Of a stretch of 64,000 nt of DNA, positions 1-9,203 are shown piece by piece. A program made the translations under genes and the position numbers. Numbering within the stretch: the first letter of the stretch is position 1; every line of letters starts with the position of its first letter. The notes beneath the pieces are model-generated. The model was not told where the DNA came from. It searched no databases and saw only the letters and a list, made by a program, of their open reading frames with translations. This DNA is from JAAXIE01 sp965263155 (lineage in GTDB: Bacteria > Chloroflexota > Dehalococcoidia > Lucifugimonadales > JAAXIE01): NCBI GenBank assembly GCA_965263155.1, contig OZ253586.1:2914001-2978000 (forward strand), read 5' to 3'.

Positions 1-1
1 T

Positions 2-1246
2 CGCGGGTACGGCCAGCACGCCAGTTCTTACATCGTGGAGCGGGTCATGGACCTCATCGCTGGCGAGTTGGGCTTGGACCCCGCCGAGGTGCGTCGCAGA
101 AATCTTGTGCCCGCAGCGAGCTTCCCTTATCGCGCCCCCACTGGCTTGACTTACGACAGTGGCGACTACCATGCCACCTTGGAGAAGGCTCTCAGCGTGG
201 CCGACTACGATGGGCTGAGGGAGCGCCAGAGGCAGGCTAGGGAGCGGGGAGAGATCGTCGGCATCGGTTTGGCCACAACTGTGGACGCCTCAGGCTTCGG
301 CCCCTCGGGCGGCCTGACGCCACGTCCCGGCTACGAAAGCGCCTTCCTCCGGGTGGAAACCAGTGGGAAGATGACAGTGGCCACCGGCTCGTCGCCCCAC
401 GGCCAAGGCTTCGAGACCAGCTTTGCCCAAATCGTGGCCGACGAGATGGGTGTGCCTGTTTCCGACGTTCAGGTGATATTCGGCGACACTCACATCGTGC
501 CTCCCGGCGTGGGCACGTTCGCCAGCCGCTCGTTGGTAGTGGGTGGCACCGCTCTGATACAGGCCAGCCTCCAAGTGAAGGAGAAGGCCTTTCAGATCGC
601 CGCCGAGCTACTTCGCACCGACCCCGAGCACGTCGTGCTGGAGGGCGGCACTTTCGTGGCTGAGGACATACCCAGTCGCGAGGTCACTTGGGCCGATATC
701 GGCACCCAAGCTTACGGGGTGCGTACTGTGGTAAGCGACTTGGAGCGGGGGCTTGAGGCCACCTGTTACTGGGAGCCTCCGGGCTACACTTTCCCTTTCT
801 GCGCCAACGTTGCCCTCGTGAGCATCGACCCGGACACAGGCCGCGTGACGTTGGAGCAGTACGTGGCCGTGGACGACTGTGGCATTGTGGTGAACCCGAT
901 GATTGTGGAGGGCCAAGTGCATGGCGGCCTAGCCCAAGGCATTGGCCCAGCCCTGATGGAAGAGGCCCTCTGGGACCAGCAGGGCCAGATGCTGACTGGT
1001 ACCTTCCTCGACTACGCCATTCCGACAGCCGAGGACCTGCCCACCTTCATCCTCGACAGCACCGTCAGTCCCAGCCCCAACAACCCCATCGGGGCCAAGG
1101 GCATGGGCGAAAGCCCCACCATCGCCTCCGCCGCAACCATCATGAACGCCGTAGCCGACGCCCTCTCCCCCCTAGGCGTCACAGACATCACCATGCCCGC
1201 CAAAGAGGAGAAGGTCTGGCGGGTCCTGCAGGAGAAAATGAGGTAG
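2..1246 (+). CDS. Molybdopterin-binding subunit of a xanthine dehydrogenase/aldehyde oxidase-family hydroxylase (5' end outside window)
   Basis: The frame is open from the first bases of the window, so the gene starts upstream and only the C-terminal ~414 residues are present. A GTG at 35 lies inside a conserved stretch (RGYGQ... then VERVMDLIAGELGLDP), so it is an internal Val, not a start. The family hydroxylates heterocycles, aldehydes or CO at a Mo-MCD centre, usually with FAD and 2Fe-2S partner subunits. Family hallmarks visible here are a Gly-rich SSPHGQGFET loop, the AVDDCGIVVNP segment and the GAKGMGESPT loop near the C terminus, whose Glu matches the catalytic base. The RGYGQ loop is unlike the AYRCSFR loop of form I CO dehydrogenase, so an aldehyde or heterocycle oxidase is more likely. 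Substrate cannot be told. The partner subunits, if present, lie upstream of the window. Confidence 0.9.
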   Translation, partial: RGYGQHASSYIVERVMDLIAGELGLDPAEVRRRNLVPAASFPYRAPTGLTYDSGDYHATLEKALSVADYDGLRERQRQARERGEIVGIGLATTVDASGFGPSGGLTPRPGYESAFLRVETSGKMTVATGSSPHGQGFETSFAQIVADEMGVPVSDVQVIFGDTHIVPPGVGTFASRSLVVGGTALIQASLQVKEKAFQIAAELLRTDPEHVVLEGGTFVAEDIPSREVTWADIGTQAYGVRTVVSDLERGLEATCYWEPPGYTFPFCANVALVSIDPDTGRVTLEQYVAVDDCGIVVNPMIVEGQVHGGLAQGIGPALMEEALWDQQGQMLTGTFLDYAIPTAEDLPTFILDSTVSPSPNNPIGAKGMGESPTIASAATIMNAVADALSPLGVTDITMPAKEEKVWRVLQEKMR

Positions 1247-1345
1247 GGGTGCCGCCAGCGTCTTTCGGTTGTTCCGTTTGCTTGTAGGGTTTGTCCAACA
1301 TCGTTGCTCTAGTAAGAGAATCGCCTGCAGGGAGACCAAGTATCC

Positions 1346-2461
1346 ATGCCAGTGACTAGACATACGCAACTACAAGGCATCATCGTCACGGGTGCTTTTA
1401 AGGTCTTTACTTGCCATTATTGCGAGGGTCTCCACAGCCTCCCCGAAGGCGAGATGCGCAAAGAGGCAACCCTAGTCATGCCGGATGGCACGCGGACTAG
1501 GCCAGACGTATCCATATGGCGCGATGACAGATGCCTCGCCACGGTCGAAATCATCGACACGAACCTATCGTCGCAAGCCCTAGAGGCACAGTGCAGGCCC
1601 CCGACACAGTCTGTTTACGTGCATGTGGACGGGGAGTGGTGGTGCTCGGCGGAGTGCTACGAATGGGATAAAGCGGATTTAGACCGGGTGTGTCCACTTC
1701 CGCATTGCGAATGCTGTGGCCGCCTGTTCATTGAAGTAGCCTACCCCAACGTTAGGCTTTACGACTGGGAAGTTGGCGAGTCCGTGTGCCTAGAGTGCGG
1801 CGTGCAGCACTTGGACGGGTCCCAGTACAAAAGCCCAGGCCAGTGCATGAATGGGGTGACGCTAGACGGAAAACATCTCATGTGGGAGGAAGACGAGGCC
1901 CCCGAAGTATTAAAGCGGTTCTACAAACTATGCGATGCTGTGTTCTGGTCGATGGTATGGACTAATCGAGAGGCCAACCCCAACGAAGCATGGAAGGATG
2001 AATCGGCCACGACATTTAGGCTGGGCACGGTTGAGGCAGCCATGGATGCCGGTGATTGGGAGAAAGCGACGGAACTTCTAGCTCCGATTGGTGCACCCGG
2101 GTGGAGTCTCGACCGAGACAACTCGAATCCTTTGTGTGCGTGGGACCCAGGTAATTGTCGCCGCACCGCCACTGCTTGGCAAAGGCTAAAGCCGTGGCGG
2201 ATTTCCCGGTTACCCCTGCACTTGCGCCTGCTTGTTAGGGTTGGCGAGGTGGCAGCGGCTCTATGGGTCCCTGAAGATGAGAGCGAAGTAGACGAAGAAG
2301 TTCTCCAATGTAGCACTTGCGGCGACCGTATGCCTGATGGCCGCTGGTTTCACCGCCATTGCCCGGCTTGTGGTGCGCGCGAGCTGCTACTAGAAAACGA
2401 GTTCTCCATCATCGGGGAGAAGTCAGTGCCTTGCAAGAAATGCGCTGCGCACTGTTCTTAG
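1346..2461 (+). CDS. Cys-rich zinc-ribbon protein of unknown function
   Basis: I do not recognise a named family for the 371 residues. Four or more Cys clusters are visible: CHYC at residue 23, CPLPHCECCG near 115, CLECG near 150, CSTCG with a following CPACG near 322-345, and a CKKCAAHC tail. These suggest several structural zinc sites. Between the first two clusters lies RPDVSIWRDDRCLATVEI, which resembles the D...E core of CoiA-type and other PD-(D/E)xK proteins, so a DNA-related role is possible but unproved. ATG 1346 follows AGGGAG at a rather long distance. The gene stands alone, downstream of the molybdenum hydroxylase and upstream of a repeat-filled gap. Codon use is less GC-biased than in its neighbours, which would fit recent acquisition. 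Confidence 0.7.
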   Translation: MPVTRHTQLQGIIVTGAFKVFTCHYCEGLHSLPEGEMRKEATLVMPDGTRTRPDVSIWRDDRCLATVEIIDTNLSSQALEAQCRPPTQSVYVHVDGEWWCSAECYEWDKADLDRVCPLPHCECCGRLFIEVAYPNVRLYDWEVGESVCLECGVQHLDGSQYKSPGQCMNGVTLDGKHLMWEEDEAPEVLKRFYKLCDAVFWSMVWTNREANPNEAWKDESATTFRLGTVEAAMDAGDWEKATELLAPIGAPGWSLDRDNSNPLCAWDPGNCRRTATAWQRLKPWRISRLPLHLRLLVRVGEVAAALWVPEDESEVDEEVLQCSTCGDRMPDGRWFHRHCPACGARELLLENEFSIIGEKSVPCKKCAAHCS

Positions 2462-3606
2462 GGAGGGGCAGTTAAACGCCATGTCAACGAAGCAGAGGCC
2501 GCCTAATGATAAACCCTACAAGCAAACGGCACCCTTTCGGTTGTTCGTAAACGGACTGAACAAGCGGTCAACAGTCCCCTCTCCCTTGATGAGAGAGGGC
2601 TGGGGTGAGGGTGATGATTCACGGCGCTCCAAGCCTGCCACATGCAACAATCGAAAGCCCCGTGCCCACTGACATCAGTCCGTTGACACGCTTTCCCCTT
2701 CCCCTCTAGGCTCGACATATGGTTCCACAAACGCAATCAGCTAAAACACCCGTAGCAGGGACGCCAACAACGGTTGTCCCAAAACCCGTTGCAGGAATAC
2801 CCACGTTCGGCTGTCCAAGTGTTGCCGCCCCGCCGCCCTACCATCCGCACGGCCTCTCAATGGTACGGGTGTGTCTCATAAGACCCCGTAATTTCGTAGC
2901 TGGACCTACCCAAATGAGACAAATGAGACACATTGCAGATACAACAAATGCGTTTTCAGCTACGACCAGTGTCTCATCTGTACCCTTCTAGATACGATTT
3001 CTGCCCATGCCGTGATACACAGTGAGACGAAACCGGGACACCATGTGTCACCCCATACACCGCCTTTCATACTCATGCCGGCCCAAGCGGACCCGATACA
3101 ACGACGTCACAAATGTCACAGGCATCAGCTACGAAAACGCAAAAAACGTGACTCGTGTGTCATCCCCTTGATTAAGGCAAAGCTGACGCGTAGCTGCGCC
3201 GGTCCAAATCCCGGTGCAATAACATACATACAATTTACAACGGGTATAGCACTGGAAGAAACCGACAGATGCAAAAAACTAGCATTGGAACACCACAAAT
3301 GGCACAGAATGCGGACCTCCGAGGCCCGTAATGTCGGTTCTCAACTAAGATCTCCCGCAAAACGGCAAGGGACTCGCGCAGAGGTTCCCTAGAGCCTGCC
3401 CTGGACCTAGTCCCGGGGGATGAGGGTGATTCACGGCGCTTTAACCATGCCACATACAACAATCGAAACACCCTTGGGGGTGCCACGACCTGATACCCCC
3501 TCCTGACCATCAATGCTACAACTTGGATTTCCTGGCCTGCTCTCGGATCCCCCGTATGCCTCGCTGACGAACGCAAGCGAACAGTAGGTGATAAAAAGAG
3601 CCCTAC
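2462..3606. other. Gene-free, repeat-filled interval
   Basis: No convincing gene is seen. The interval holds a CCCTCTCCC-type hairpin at about 2577-2603, the first copy of a large dispersed repeat (2610-3337), an array of AGCTACG and AGATACG motifs at 2895-3200, and a second short piece of the same repeat (3420-3475). Short open frames here lack ribosome-binding sites. Confidence 0.7.
2610..3337 (+). repeat. Large dispersed non-coding repeat, copy A
   Basis: The sequence reappears in opposite orientation at 27384-27928. Shared blocks run from the GCTCCAAGCCTGCCA end, through CTCTAGGCTCGACATATGGT and CAATGGTAC, to the end block ATTGGAACACCACAAATGG. Copy A carries about 170 extra bases (roughly 2940-3150), rich in AGCTACG and AGATACG motifs, that copy B lacks. 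A partial third piece at 3420-3475 repeats the GATTCACGGCGCT block. The copies differ by many substitutions and small indels. No transposase is present. Confidence 0.8.
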
Positions 3607-5958
3607 ATGGACAGCGCCACATCAGTCTCGGAACTCGCTCCCAGAATTCGCGGCATACCCCGCAGGCGTAGGGGTCTTCGTACTTTATGGCTAGTCCTGA
3701 TCGTCATCGTGGCGGTCTCCTTCGCGGCCCTGCTCTATTTCGGGCGCGAGATTTACCAAGTCGCGCCCCCCATCCCTGATGCCGTCGTGACCTTCGAAGG
3801 GCAGCAGCTCTTCAGTGGGGACGACGTACGGTGGGGTCAGGATGTCTGGTGCTCCATCGGCGGCCAGGAGTTGGGGTCGGTCTGGGGGCACGGAGCCTAT
3901 AACGCTCCAGACTGGACGGCCGACTGGCTGCATCGAGAGGCTACTACCTTGGTTGACGGGTGGTCGCAGGACCAATACGGCGTTCCCTACGATTCACTCG
4001 GCCCCGAGCAGTCGACTGCCCTTCAGGCAAGGCTGCAGTCCGAGATGCGAAGAAACACCTATGACCCAACGACGGGCGTGGTAAGCATTTCTGCCGACAG
4101 GGCTCGGGCCATCGGCGCTGTGCAGTCCCACTATCTCGCCCTCTTTGGGGATGACCCTGCTCTGGGTGAGTTGCGCGAGAGCTATGCCATGCCCAGTTCG
4201 GTTATCCCTGATGCCGAAAGGCGGGAAGCCTTTACCGCTTTCATATTCTGGGCCACTTGGGCGACCGTAACCGAAAGACCCGGCCGGGACATCACCTACA
4301 CCCATAACTGGCCGCCGGAAGACCTAGTCGGTAACCGGCCAACTTCGGTAATGCTGGTGGTCTCGGTCGTCAGCTTCGTCCTGCTGCTCGGTGGCATTGG
4401 AGGGCTGGCGTGGTTCTTTGCTGCAACCCGGGACACATGGCGGAGCCAACAACGGTCGCCGGTCACCGACCCCCTCATCGATATCGAGCCAACGCCTTCG
4501 ATGATGGCAACCCACAAGTACTTCTGGGTAGTGGGCGCCTTGGCTGTGTCGCAAATAATCGCCGGCATAATCGTGGCACACTACGGTGTGGAGGGCACCG
4601 GCTTCTACGGCGTTCCGTTGGCAGAGGTTCTGCCGTATTCCCTGACTAGGACTTGGCATGTGCAACTGGGAATGCTGTGGATTGCGACATCCTGGCTGGC
4701 GACGGGTTTGTGCCTCGCACCACTCATCGCGGGCCACGAGCCGCGCTTTCAGCGATTCGGCGTCAACCTGCTACTGGTTGCCCTCATCATAGTCGTTGCT
4801 GGCTCCATGTTGGGGGAGGCCTTGGCCATACACCAAGTCTTGGGCGACCGCACCAACTTCTGGTTCGGACACCAAGGGTACGAATACGTGGACTTGGGAC
4901 GCATCTGGCAGATACTGCTATTTGTCGGGCTTCTTCTGTGGCTGGCTCTCATGCTGCGCCCGCTGCTCTTCGCGTGGCGTCAAGCTGAGGGCAGCAGCCG
5001 GAGGAGACAGTTCCTAGGCATTTTTATGCTTTCCGTGGCCGCTATTGCCTTCTTCTACGCGCCGGGCCTGATACCGATGCAGCACACCAACCTTGCCATC
5101 GGCGAGTACTGGCGATGGTGGGTAGTCCACCTCTGGGTTGAGGGTTTCTTCGAGGTCTTTGCCACCACGGTCATTGCCCTGATATTCGTGCGTTTGGGAC
5201 TGGTACGCGTGCGTTCAGCCACCATGGCCGTCTTGTTCAGCACCATCTTGTATCTGTCCGGCGGTGTGCTGGGGATGCTCCACCACCTCTACTTCTCCGG
5301 AACAACGCCTATCATCCTCGTGGTCGGCGGCACCATGAGCGCCTTGGAATTGATGCCGCTTGTGATGGTGGGCTTCGAGGCTTACGAGAACCTCTCCATG
5401 ACCCGGAGAACAACGTGGATTCAGCACTATAAATGGCCGGTGTTCTTCTTCGTGGCCGCTGCCTTCTGGAACCTAGTCGGAGCGGGCCTGTTCGGCTTCC
5501 TCATCAATCCGCCCATCGCCCTCTATTACATGCAGGGGCTGAACACCACTTCCGTTCACGCCCACGCGGCCCTGTTCGGTGTCTACGGCAATCTCGGCCT
5601 TGGCCTTACTCTCCTGAGCCTTAGAGTCCTTACCGTTCGGAAGGAGTGGAAGAGCGGCGTCATTAGTTTCTCCTTCTGGTCAGTGAACATCGGGCTGCTG
5701 CTCATGGTGCTATTGAGTCTTCTCCCAGTAGGACTTGCGCAGACATGGGCAAGCGTGGAACACGGCATGTGGTACGCCCGGTCCGCGGAGTTTCTGCAAA
5801 CGCCGGCCCTTGAGATATTGCGCTGGCTGCGCACCATAGGCGACACCTTGTTCGCGGTAGGATTCTTGGGGTTGGGCTGGGTTGTGATTGGACTGTCCAC
5901 AGGCTGGTCACTCAAAGGGACTCGCGCAGACAGCGTGGAGGCGCATCAGGCGGCGTGA
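3607..5958 (+). CDS. norB: Quinol-dependent nitric oxide reductase (qNOR)
   Basis: 783 residues, the usual length of single-subunit qNOR, which reduces two NO to N2O at a heme b3/non-heme FeB centre in the membrane using quinol. A first membrane segment (about 25-47) is followed by a ~190-residue extracytoplasmic domain without a CxxCH heme site, as expected for the quinol form, then about 12 further membrane helices. Metal-ligand motifs seen: TWHVQLG (His near 351), HLWVEGFFEVF (His and Glu near 506), HHLYFSG (two His near 559) and HAHAALFG near 651. No norC, norD or norQ is adjacent. The gene stands alone between a repeat interval and a VOC protein, which fits NO detoxification or a partial denitrification step. 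The ribosome-binding site is weak. Confidence 0.95.
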   Translation: MDSATSVSELAPRIRGIPRRRRGLRTLWLVLIVIVAVSFAALLYFGREIYQVAPPIPDAVVTFEGQQLFSGDDVRWGQDVWCSIGGQELGSVWGHGAYNAPDWTADWLHREATTLVDGWSQDQYGVPYDSLGPEQSTALQARLQSEMRRNTYDPTTGVVSISADRARAIGAVQSHYLALFGDDPALGELRESYAMPSSVIPDAERREAFTAFIFWATWATVTERPGRDITYTHNWPPEDLVGNRPTSVMLVVSVVSFVLLLGGIGGLAWFFAATRDTWRSQQRSPVTDPLIDIEPTPSMMATHKYFWVVGALAVSQIIAGIIVAHYGVEGTGFYGVPLAEVLPYSLTRTWHVQLGMLWIATSWLATGLCLAPLIAGHEPRFQRFGVNLLLVALIIVVAGSMLGEALAIHQVLGDRTNFWFGHQGYEYVDLGRIWQILLFVGLLLWLALMLRPLLFAWRQAEGSSRRRQFLGIFMLSVAAIAFFYAPGLIPMQHTNLAIGEYWRWWVVHLWVEGFFEVFATTVIALIFVRLGLVRVRSATMAVLFSTILYLSGGVLGMLHHLYFSGTTPIILVVGGTMSALELMPLVMVGFEAYENLSMTRRTTWIQHYKWPVFFFVAAAFWNLVGAGLFGFLINPPIALYYMQGLNTTSVHAHAALFGVYGNLGLGLTLLSLRVLTVRKEWKSGVISFSFWSVNIGLLLMVLLSLLPVGLAQTWASVEHGMWYARSAEFLQTPALEILRWLRTIGDTLFAVGFLGLGWVVIGLSTGWSLKGTRADSVEAHQAA

Positions 5959-6075
5959 TGGGACGCAACAGAGAAGACAACTATAGGCGCCGCGGCGGGA
6001 TTGCGTTTGGCACCGCGCTGAACGAGAATGACCTCTGTCTCACATAGTGCCAATTCCCCATACCAAGGAGGCATC

Positions 6076-6453
6076 ATGAACAAACTCAGGCATGTGGCCC
6101 TCTTCACCGACGATCCCCAAGCTACGGCCAAGTTCTACCAAGAGGTTTTCGACTTGGAGGTTGCTGGCCCCGCTGGTGGCGGAGTCTACCTCACCGACGG
6201 CTATATCAACCTCGCCATCCTGCCCTCCGACGCCCGTATGGTTGGTCCTGCCGGTCGCTTGGGCTTCGACCACTTCGGTTTCAAGGTGGACGACCTCGAA
6301 GCAACAGTCGAGAAGCTGCAGGGAGTCGGCTCAGCAGAGCTTCCCTCTCACGCCCCCCTTGATGGCGCCGACTACTACTACGAAGTGAAGTACGCCGGGC
6401 CCAACGAGCAGACCATCGACATCACCACCAACGGCTGGGTGGGCGCGCCCTAG
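6076..6453 (+). CDS. VOC-superfamily (glyoxalase/dioxygenase-fold) protein
   Basis: 125 residues from ATG 6076, chosen because AAGGAGG sits just upstream. An earlier in-frame ATG at 6028 has no such site. The opening MNKLRHVALFTDDPQATAKF is the typical first beta strand and helix of VOC proteins, and LGFDHFGFKVDDLEATVEKL is the second half of the fold. Candidate metal ligands are His6, the His of FDHFG and the Glu of PNEQTID. The family includes glyoxalase I, extradiol dioxygenases and antibiotic-binding proteins. Which applies here cannot be told. It lies 117 bp after qNOR on the same strand and could be co-transcribed. Confidence 0.85.
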   Translation: MNKLRHVALFTDDPQATAKFYQEVFDLEVAGPAGGGVYLTDGYINLAILPSDARMVGPAGRLGFDHFGFKVDDLEATVEKLQGVGSAELPSHAPLDGADYYYEVKYAGPNEQTIDITTNGWVGAP

Positions 6454-7029
6454 CGGGTCATCCCTAGCTCTCGGGCTTGGAGGCGCCCCCTTCGCCGAGG
6501 GTACCAATCAGATAGCGCTGGCTTCTTACTCATAGCGCTATGTGCGCCACGGGATGAGGCCACTCGTTATCGCCACAAAAACGACCTTCGAACTCTTAGC
6601 CATACGCCGCTCCGTCGTTCCCGCGCAGTCGGGAATCCACGGCCAGTCGATACTGTGCGAGTCAACACCCTGTGGGAGAACTCCACACCAGCCCTTGGAC
6701 TCGCGAAAGCCGGAGTGACGGTGCGGGATCCCCGTGGGGCTTCCCCCCTTCAAGTGTCACTGACGACAGGTTGTGACGTTACGCAGGGGCTCCCTGAGAA
6801 GGGATGTCTGAGAGTCGATTCTCGGTGCTATCGGGACTCCGCGGACTCGCGAAAGCCGGAGTGACGGTGCGGGATCCGTGGGGCTTCCTCCCTCCAAGTG
6901 TCACTGACGACAGGTTGTGACGTTACACAAGGGCTCCCTGAGAGGGGATGTTGGGGCGTCGATTCTCGGTGCCACCGCGACTCCGCAAAAAGACCCTGCT
7001 GACGTGACGTGTGCTAATCTACCTGCGCC
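6454..7029. other. Gene-free interval with a REP-like palindrome and a tandem repeat
   Basis: No gene is seen. At 6613-6642 lies a dyad of the TTCCCGCG...CGGGAA type followed by TCCACGG. A related dyad occurs at about 29988-30012. The interval also contains a two-copy 146-bp tandem repeat described separately. Confidence 0.7.
6697..6988 (+). repeat. 146-bp tandem repeat, two copies
   Basis: Copies start at 6697 and 6843 with the same GGACTCGCGAAAGCCGGAGT opening. Both contain AAGTGTCACTGACGACAGG and GTCGATTCTCGGTGC. They differ by a few substitutions and one short indel. The array ends about 40 bp before the K+ channel start, so it forms most of that gene's upstream region. Confidence 0.9.
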
Positions 7030-7851
7030 ATGAAGGAGAGGGTACACGATATCCTGCAGGCGGCCTCGCCCGAAGACTGGGTCAGCCGTGGCACCGACAT
7101 CTTTCTTATCGGTCTGATTTCTCTCAACGCCGTGGCCCTGATTCTGGGCACGGTGGAACAGATTTACGATACCGCTCCTCTGGCCTTTCGGGTCTTCGAG
7201 ATGTTCTCTATTGGCGTCTTCACCGTGGAGTACCTGTTGCGGGTCTGGTGCTGTACCGTCGAGGAGCGGTACTCGTCCCCTGTGTGGGGGCGGCTGCGGT
7301 ACGCCGCCTCGCCCTTGGCACTGGTCGACCTGGTGGCGATCGCGCCCTTCTACGTGGCCCTCTTCGGCTGGTCCAGCGCCTTGGATCTGCGCTTGCTGCG
7401 GACGCTACGACTCTTGGCTCAGGTCGCCCGGCTGAGCCGTTATTCCTCGGGTATCCGAACACTCGCGCGGGTGCTGCACGACAAGGGCTCCCAGTTGCTG
7501 ACGGTAATCATGGTCTTGGGGGTGCTGCTGCTGATTGCTGCATCGCTGATGTTCTTCGCGGAGCACAGGGCCCAGCCGGAGAAGTTCGCCAGCATCCCCC
7601 AAGCCATGTGGTGGAGCGTGATCACCCTGACCACCGTGGGCTACGGCGACGCCGTCCCGGTTACCGTGCCGGGCCGCATGCTGGCAGGCCTGATAGCAGT
7701 ACTCGGCATAGGGCTCTTCGCCCTGCCGGCCGGTATCCTAGGATCCGGCTTCGTCCAAGAGCTGCGCAGGGGAGACGACCAGCCCATCATTTGTCCCCAC
7801 TGTGGCGGAGAGGTTCCGCACGACAGAGGGGAACGGCTGGACCTTCCTTGA
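7030..7851 (+). CDS. Voltage-gated-type potassium channel with C-terminal zinc ribbon
   Basis: 273 residues with the six-helix ion-transport fold. S1 lies near 22-42 and S2 near 55-75. S3 is near 97-113, and the S4-like helix at 118-140 has regularly spaced Arg (LRLLRTLRLLAQVARLSR). The pore domain follows, and the selectivity filter TVGYGD at 202-207 defines a K+ channel. After S6 there is a short cytoplasmic tail ending in CPHCGGEVPH, which may bind zinc or act as a tetramer or sensor element. This tail is not part of the core family. ATG 7030 directly follows the tandem repeat region. The stop codon abuts the next gene (MFS), suggesting an operon. Confidence 0.93.
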   Translation: MKERVHDILQAASPEDWVSRGTDIFLIGLISLNAVALILGTVEQIYDTAPLAFRVFEMFSIGVFTVEYLLRVWCCTVEERYSSPVWGRLRYAASPLALVDLVAIAPFYVALFGWSSALDLRLLRTLRLLAQVARLSRYSSGIRTLARVLHDKGSQLLTVIMVLGVLLLIAASLMFFAEHRAQPEKFASIPQAMWWSVITLTTVGYGDAVPVTVPGRMLAGLIAVLGIGLFALPAGILGSGFVQELRRGDDQPIICPHCGGEVPHDRGERLDLP

Positions 7852-9093
7852 TTGGAACCAGGGCCGCCATATTGGGAAGGGAATAACAACATCGGAGCCC
7901 AAACGGCACAAGCAAGCGAGAGAGAGGTAAACAAGGCTTGGTTCTTCGCCGTGATTTCGCTTGCCGTTCTTGCCGCTCACAGTGCGGTTCTGATTGTGCC
8001 TCCCCTCTTGGTGGAAATTGCAACCGACCTGGAAATATCGGTGGCGGTCGCTGGCCAGTTGGCTACCGCAACCTTCGCAGCTTGGGGAGGTTCCGTTGTT
8101 TCGGTGGGCCCCTTGTCCGATTCTTTCGGCCGCCGTCCCGTGGCTCTTGCCGGTCTGTTGGTGCTTTCTGTGTCCGTCCTGGGGTCGGCGTTCGCTCCCA
8201 ATATCGAAACGCTGCTGGCGCTCAGGGTGTTGACCGGCTTGGCAGGGGGAATGCTCCCGCCCAATGCGGTGGCGGCAGTATCCGATGTCATTTCTCCGGC
8301 TAGGCGGGCTCAGGCGATTGGAGGCCTGCTGGCGATTAGTGTGCTGGCCTCGGCCATCAGCGTCCCAATGGTCGCCCTGTTGGCGGACTGGGACGGATGG
8401 CGATTTGCCTTCATGGTTTCAGGTCTGTTCCTAGCATCAGTGTTCCTAGCGAACTGGCTCTGGTTTCCGCGACACGCCGGGACCCGAGTCCACAACTGGG
8501 CATTTTTCTCCAGATATTGGTCGCTGCTGTCTTTACGGTTTTTCCGCGTAGCCATAGCAGTCAATATGACGCAGCGCATAGCTTACTGGGGGACGATCAG
8601 CTTCTTCGCAGCGTACTTGATACATAGGTACGACGTGAGCGTGGGATTTGTAGCCCTGCCACTGGCGATAGCCGCAATAGGGCAGATGGTCGGCAGCTAT
8701 TCCGGGGCATTTGTAGCAGGGAGAAGGTACCGGGCTGCCCTCATAGCTGCCACCTCAGCCGCCGGAGGAATGTGTGGGTTCCTGCTATTCGCAGTGGAGC
8801 TACAGCTCTGGGTGTCAGTAGCGGTGGCAACGGTTGGGACAGGTCTGCTAAGCGTCACACATCCCGCTCTGGTCGCCGCCTGCACCGAGTATTCAGGAGA
8901 ATCCAAGGCCACGGGGGTTGGTCTGATGGGCCTGAGCAACCAGTTGGGAGGCGTGTTGGGGGCCGCGCTCGCTGGCGTCCTGCTCGCGAGCACAGGCTAC
9001 GTGGGAATAGGCTATCTCTGCCTCGGCGTAACCATCGCAAGTGCACTGCTGACGGGCCTCTTCGGCAGGCAATTTGGGGAAAACGCCGGGTGA
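7852..9093 (+). CDS. Major facilitator superfamily transporter (DHA1-like)
   Basis: About 400 residues with 12 predicted membrane segments. The loop between helices 2 and 3 reads GPLSDSFGRRPVALAG, the MFS motif A. The overall layout resembles drug:proton antiporters (DHA1), so efflux of a small organic compound is likely, but the substrate is unknown. The open frame begins with TTG 7852, immediately after the K+ channel stop codon. The first membrane helix starts near residue 27, so a start further in is possible and the exact N terminus is uncertain. Tight spacing suggests translational coupling with the channel gene. Confidence 0.9.
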   Translation: MEPGPPYWEGNNNIGAQTAQASEREVNKAWFFAVISLAVLAAHSAVLIVPPLLVEIATDLEISVAVAGQLATATFAAWGGSVVSVGPLSDSFGRRPVALAGLLVLSVSVLGSAFAPNIETLLALRVLTGLAGGMLPPNAVAAVSDVISPARRAQAIGGLLAISVLASAISVPMVALLADWDGWRFAFMVSGLFLASVFLANWLWFPRHAGTRVHNWAFFSRYWSLLSLRFFRVAIAVNMTQRIAYWGTISFFAAYLIHRYDVSVGFVALPLAIAAIGQMVGSYSGAFVAGRRYRAALIAATSAAGGMCGFLLFAVELQLWVSVAVATVGTGLLSVTHPALVAACTEYSGESKATGVGLMGLSNQLGGVLGAALAGVLLASTGYVGIGYLCLGVTIASALLTGLFGRQFGENAG

Positions 9094-9203
9094 GTCCTAG
9101 GCGCAAGAGTCGCCGGGAAGCATTGCTTTGACACCCCGAGCCCTTGCGTGCATCATTGCCCCGACACTTGCGATGGACTCTCAATCGAAACCGTGGTGAC
9201 GGC

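Noticed and set aside
2719..2991. Open frame similar to one on the minus strand at 27375-27821 (MVPQTQSAKTPVAG versus MVPKTQSAKTPVAG)
   Set aside because: Both lie in the copies of the dispersed repeat. Frames diverge after indels, there is no ribosome-binding site, and similarity is explained by DNA-level repetition.
3185..3230. tRNA T-arm-like sequence (GGTCCAAATCCCGGTGC)
   Set aside because: A 7-bp stem with an 8-nt loop forms, but no acceptor stem, anticodon arm or conserved TTC is present. It is a hairpin in the dispersed repeat.
6697..6988. Possible CRISPR array
   Set aside because: Only two units of 146 bp, no short repeat-spacer pattern and no cas genes in the window.
7011..7886. 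291-codon frame overlapping the K+ channel gene
   Set aside because: Same strand, different frame, Arg/Gly-rich with no domain. The channel frame has a clear selectivity filter.
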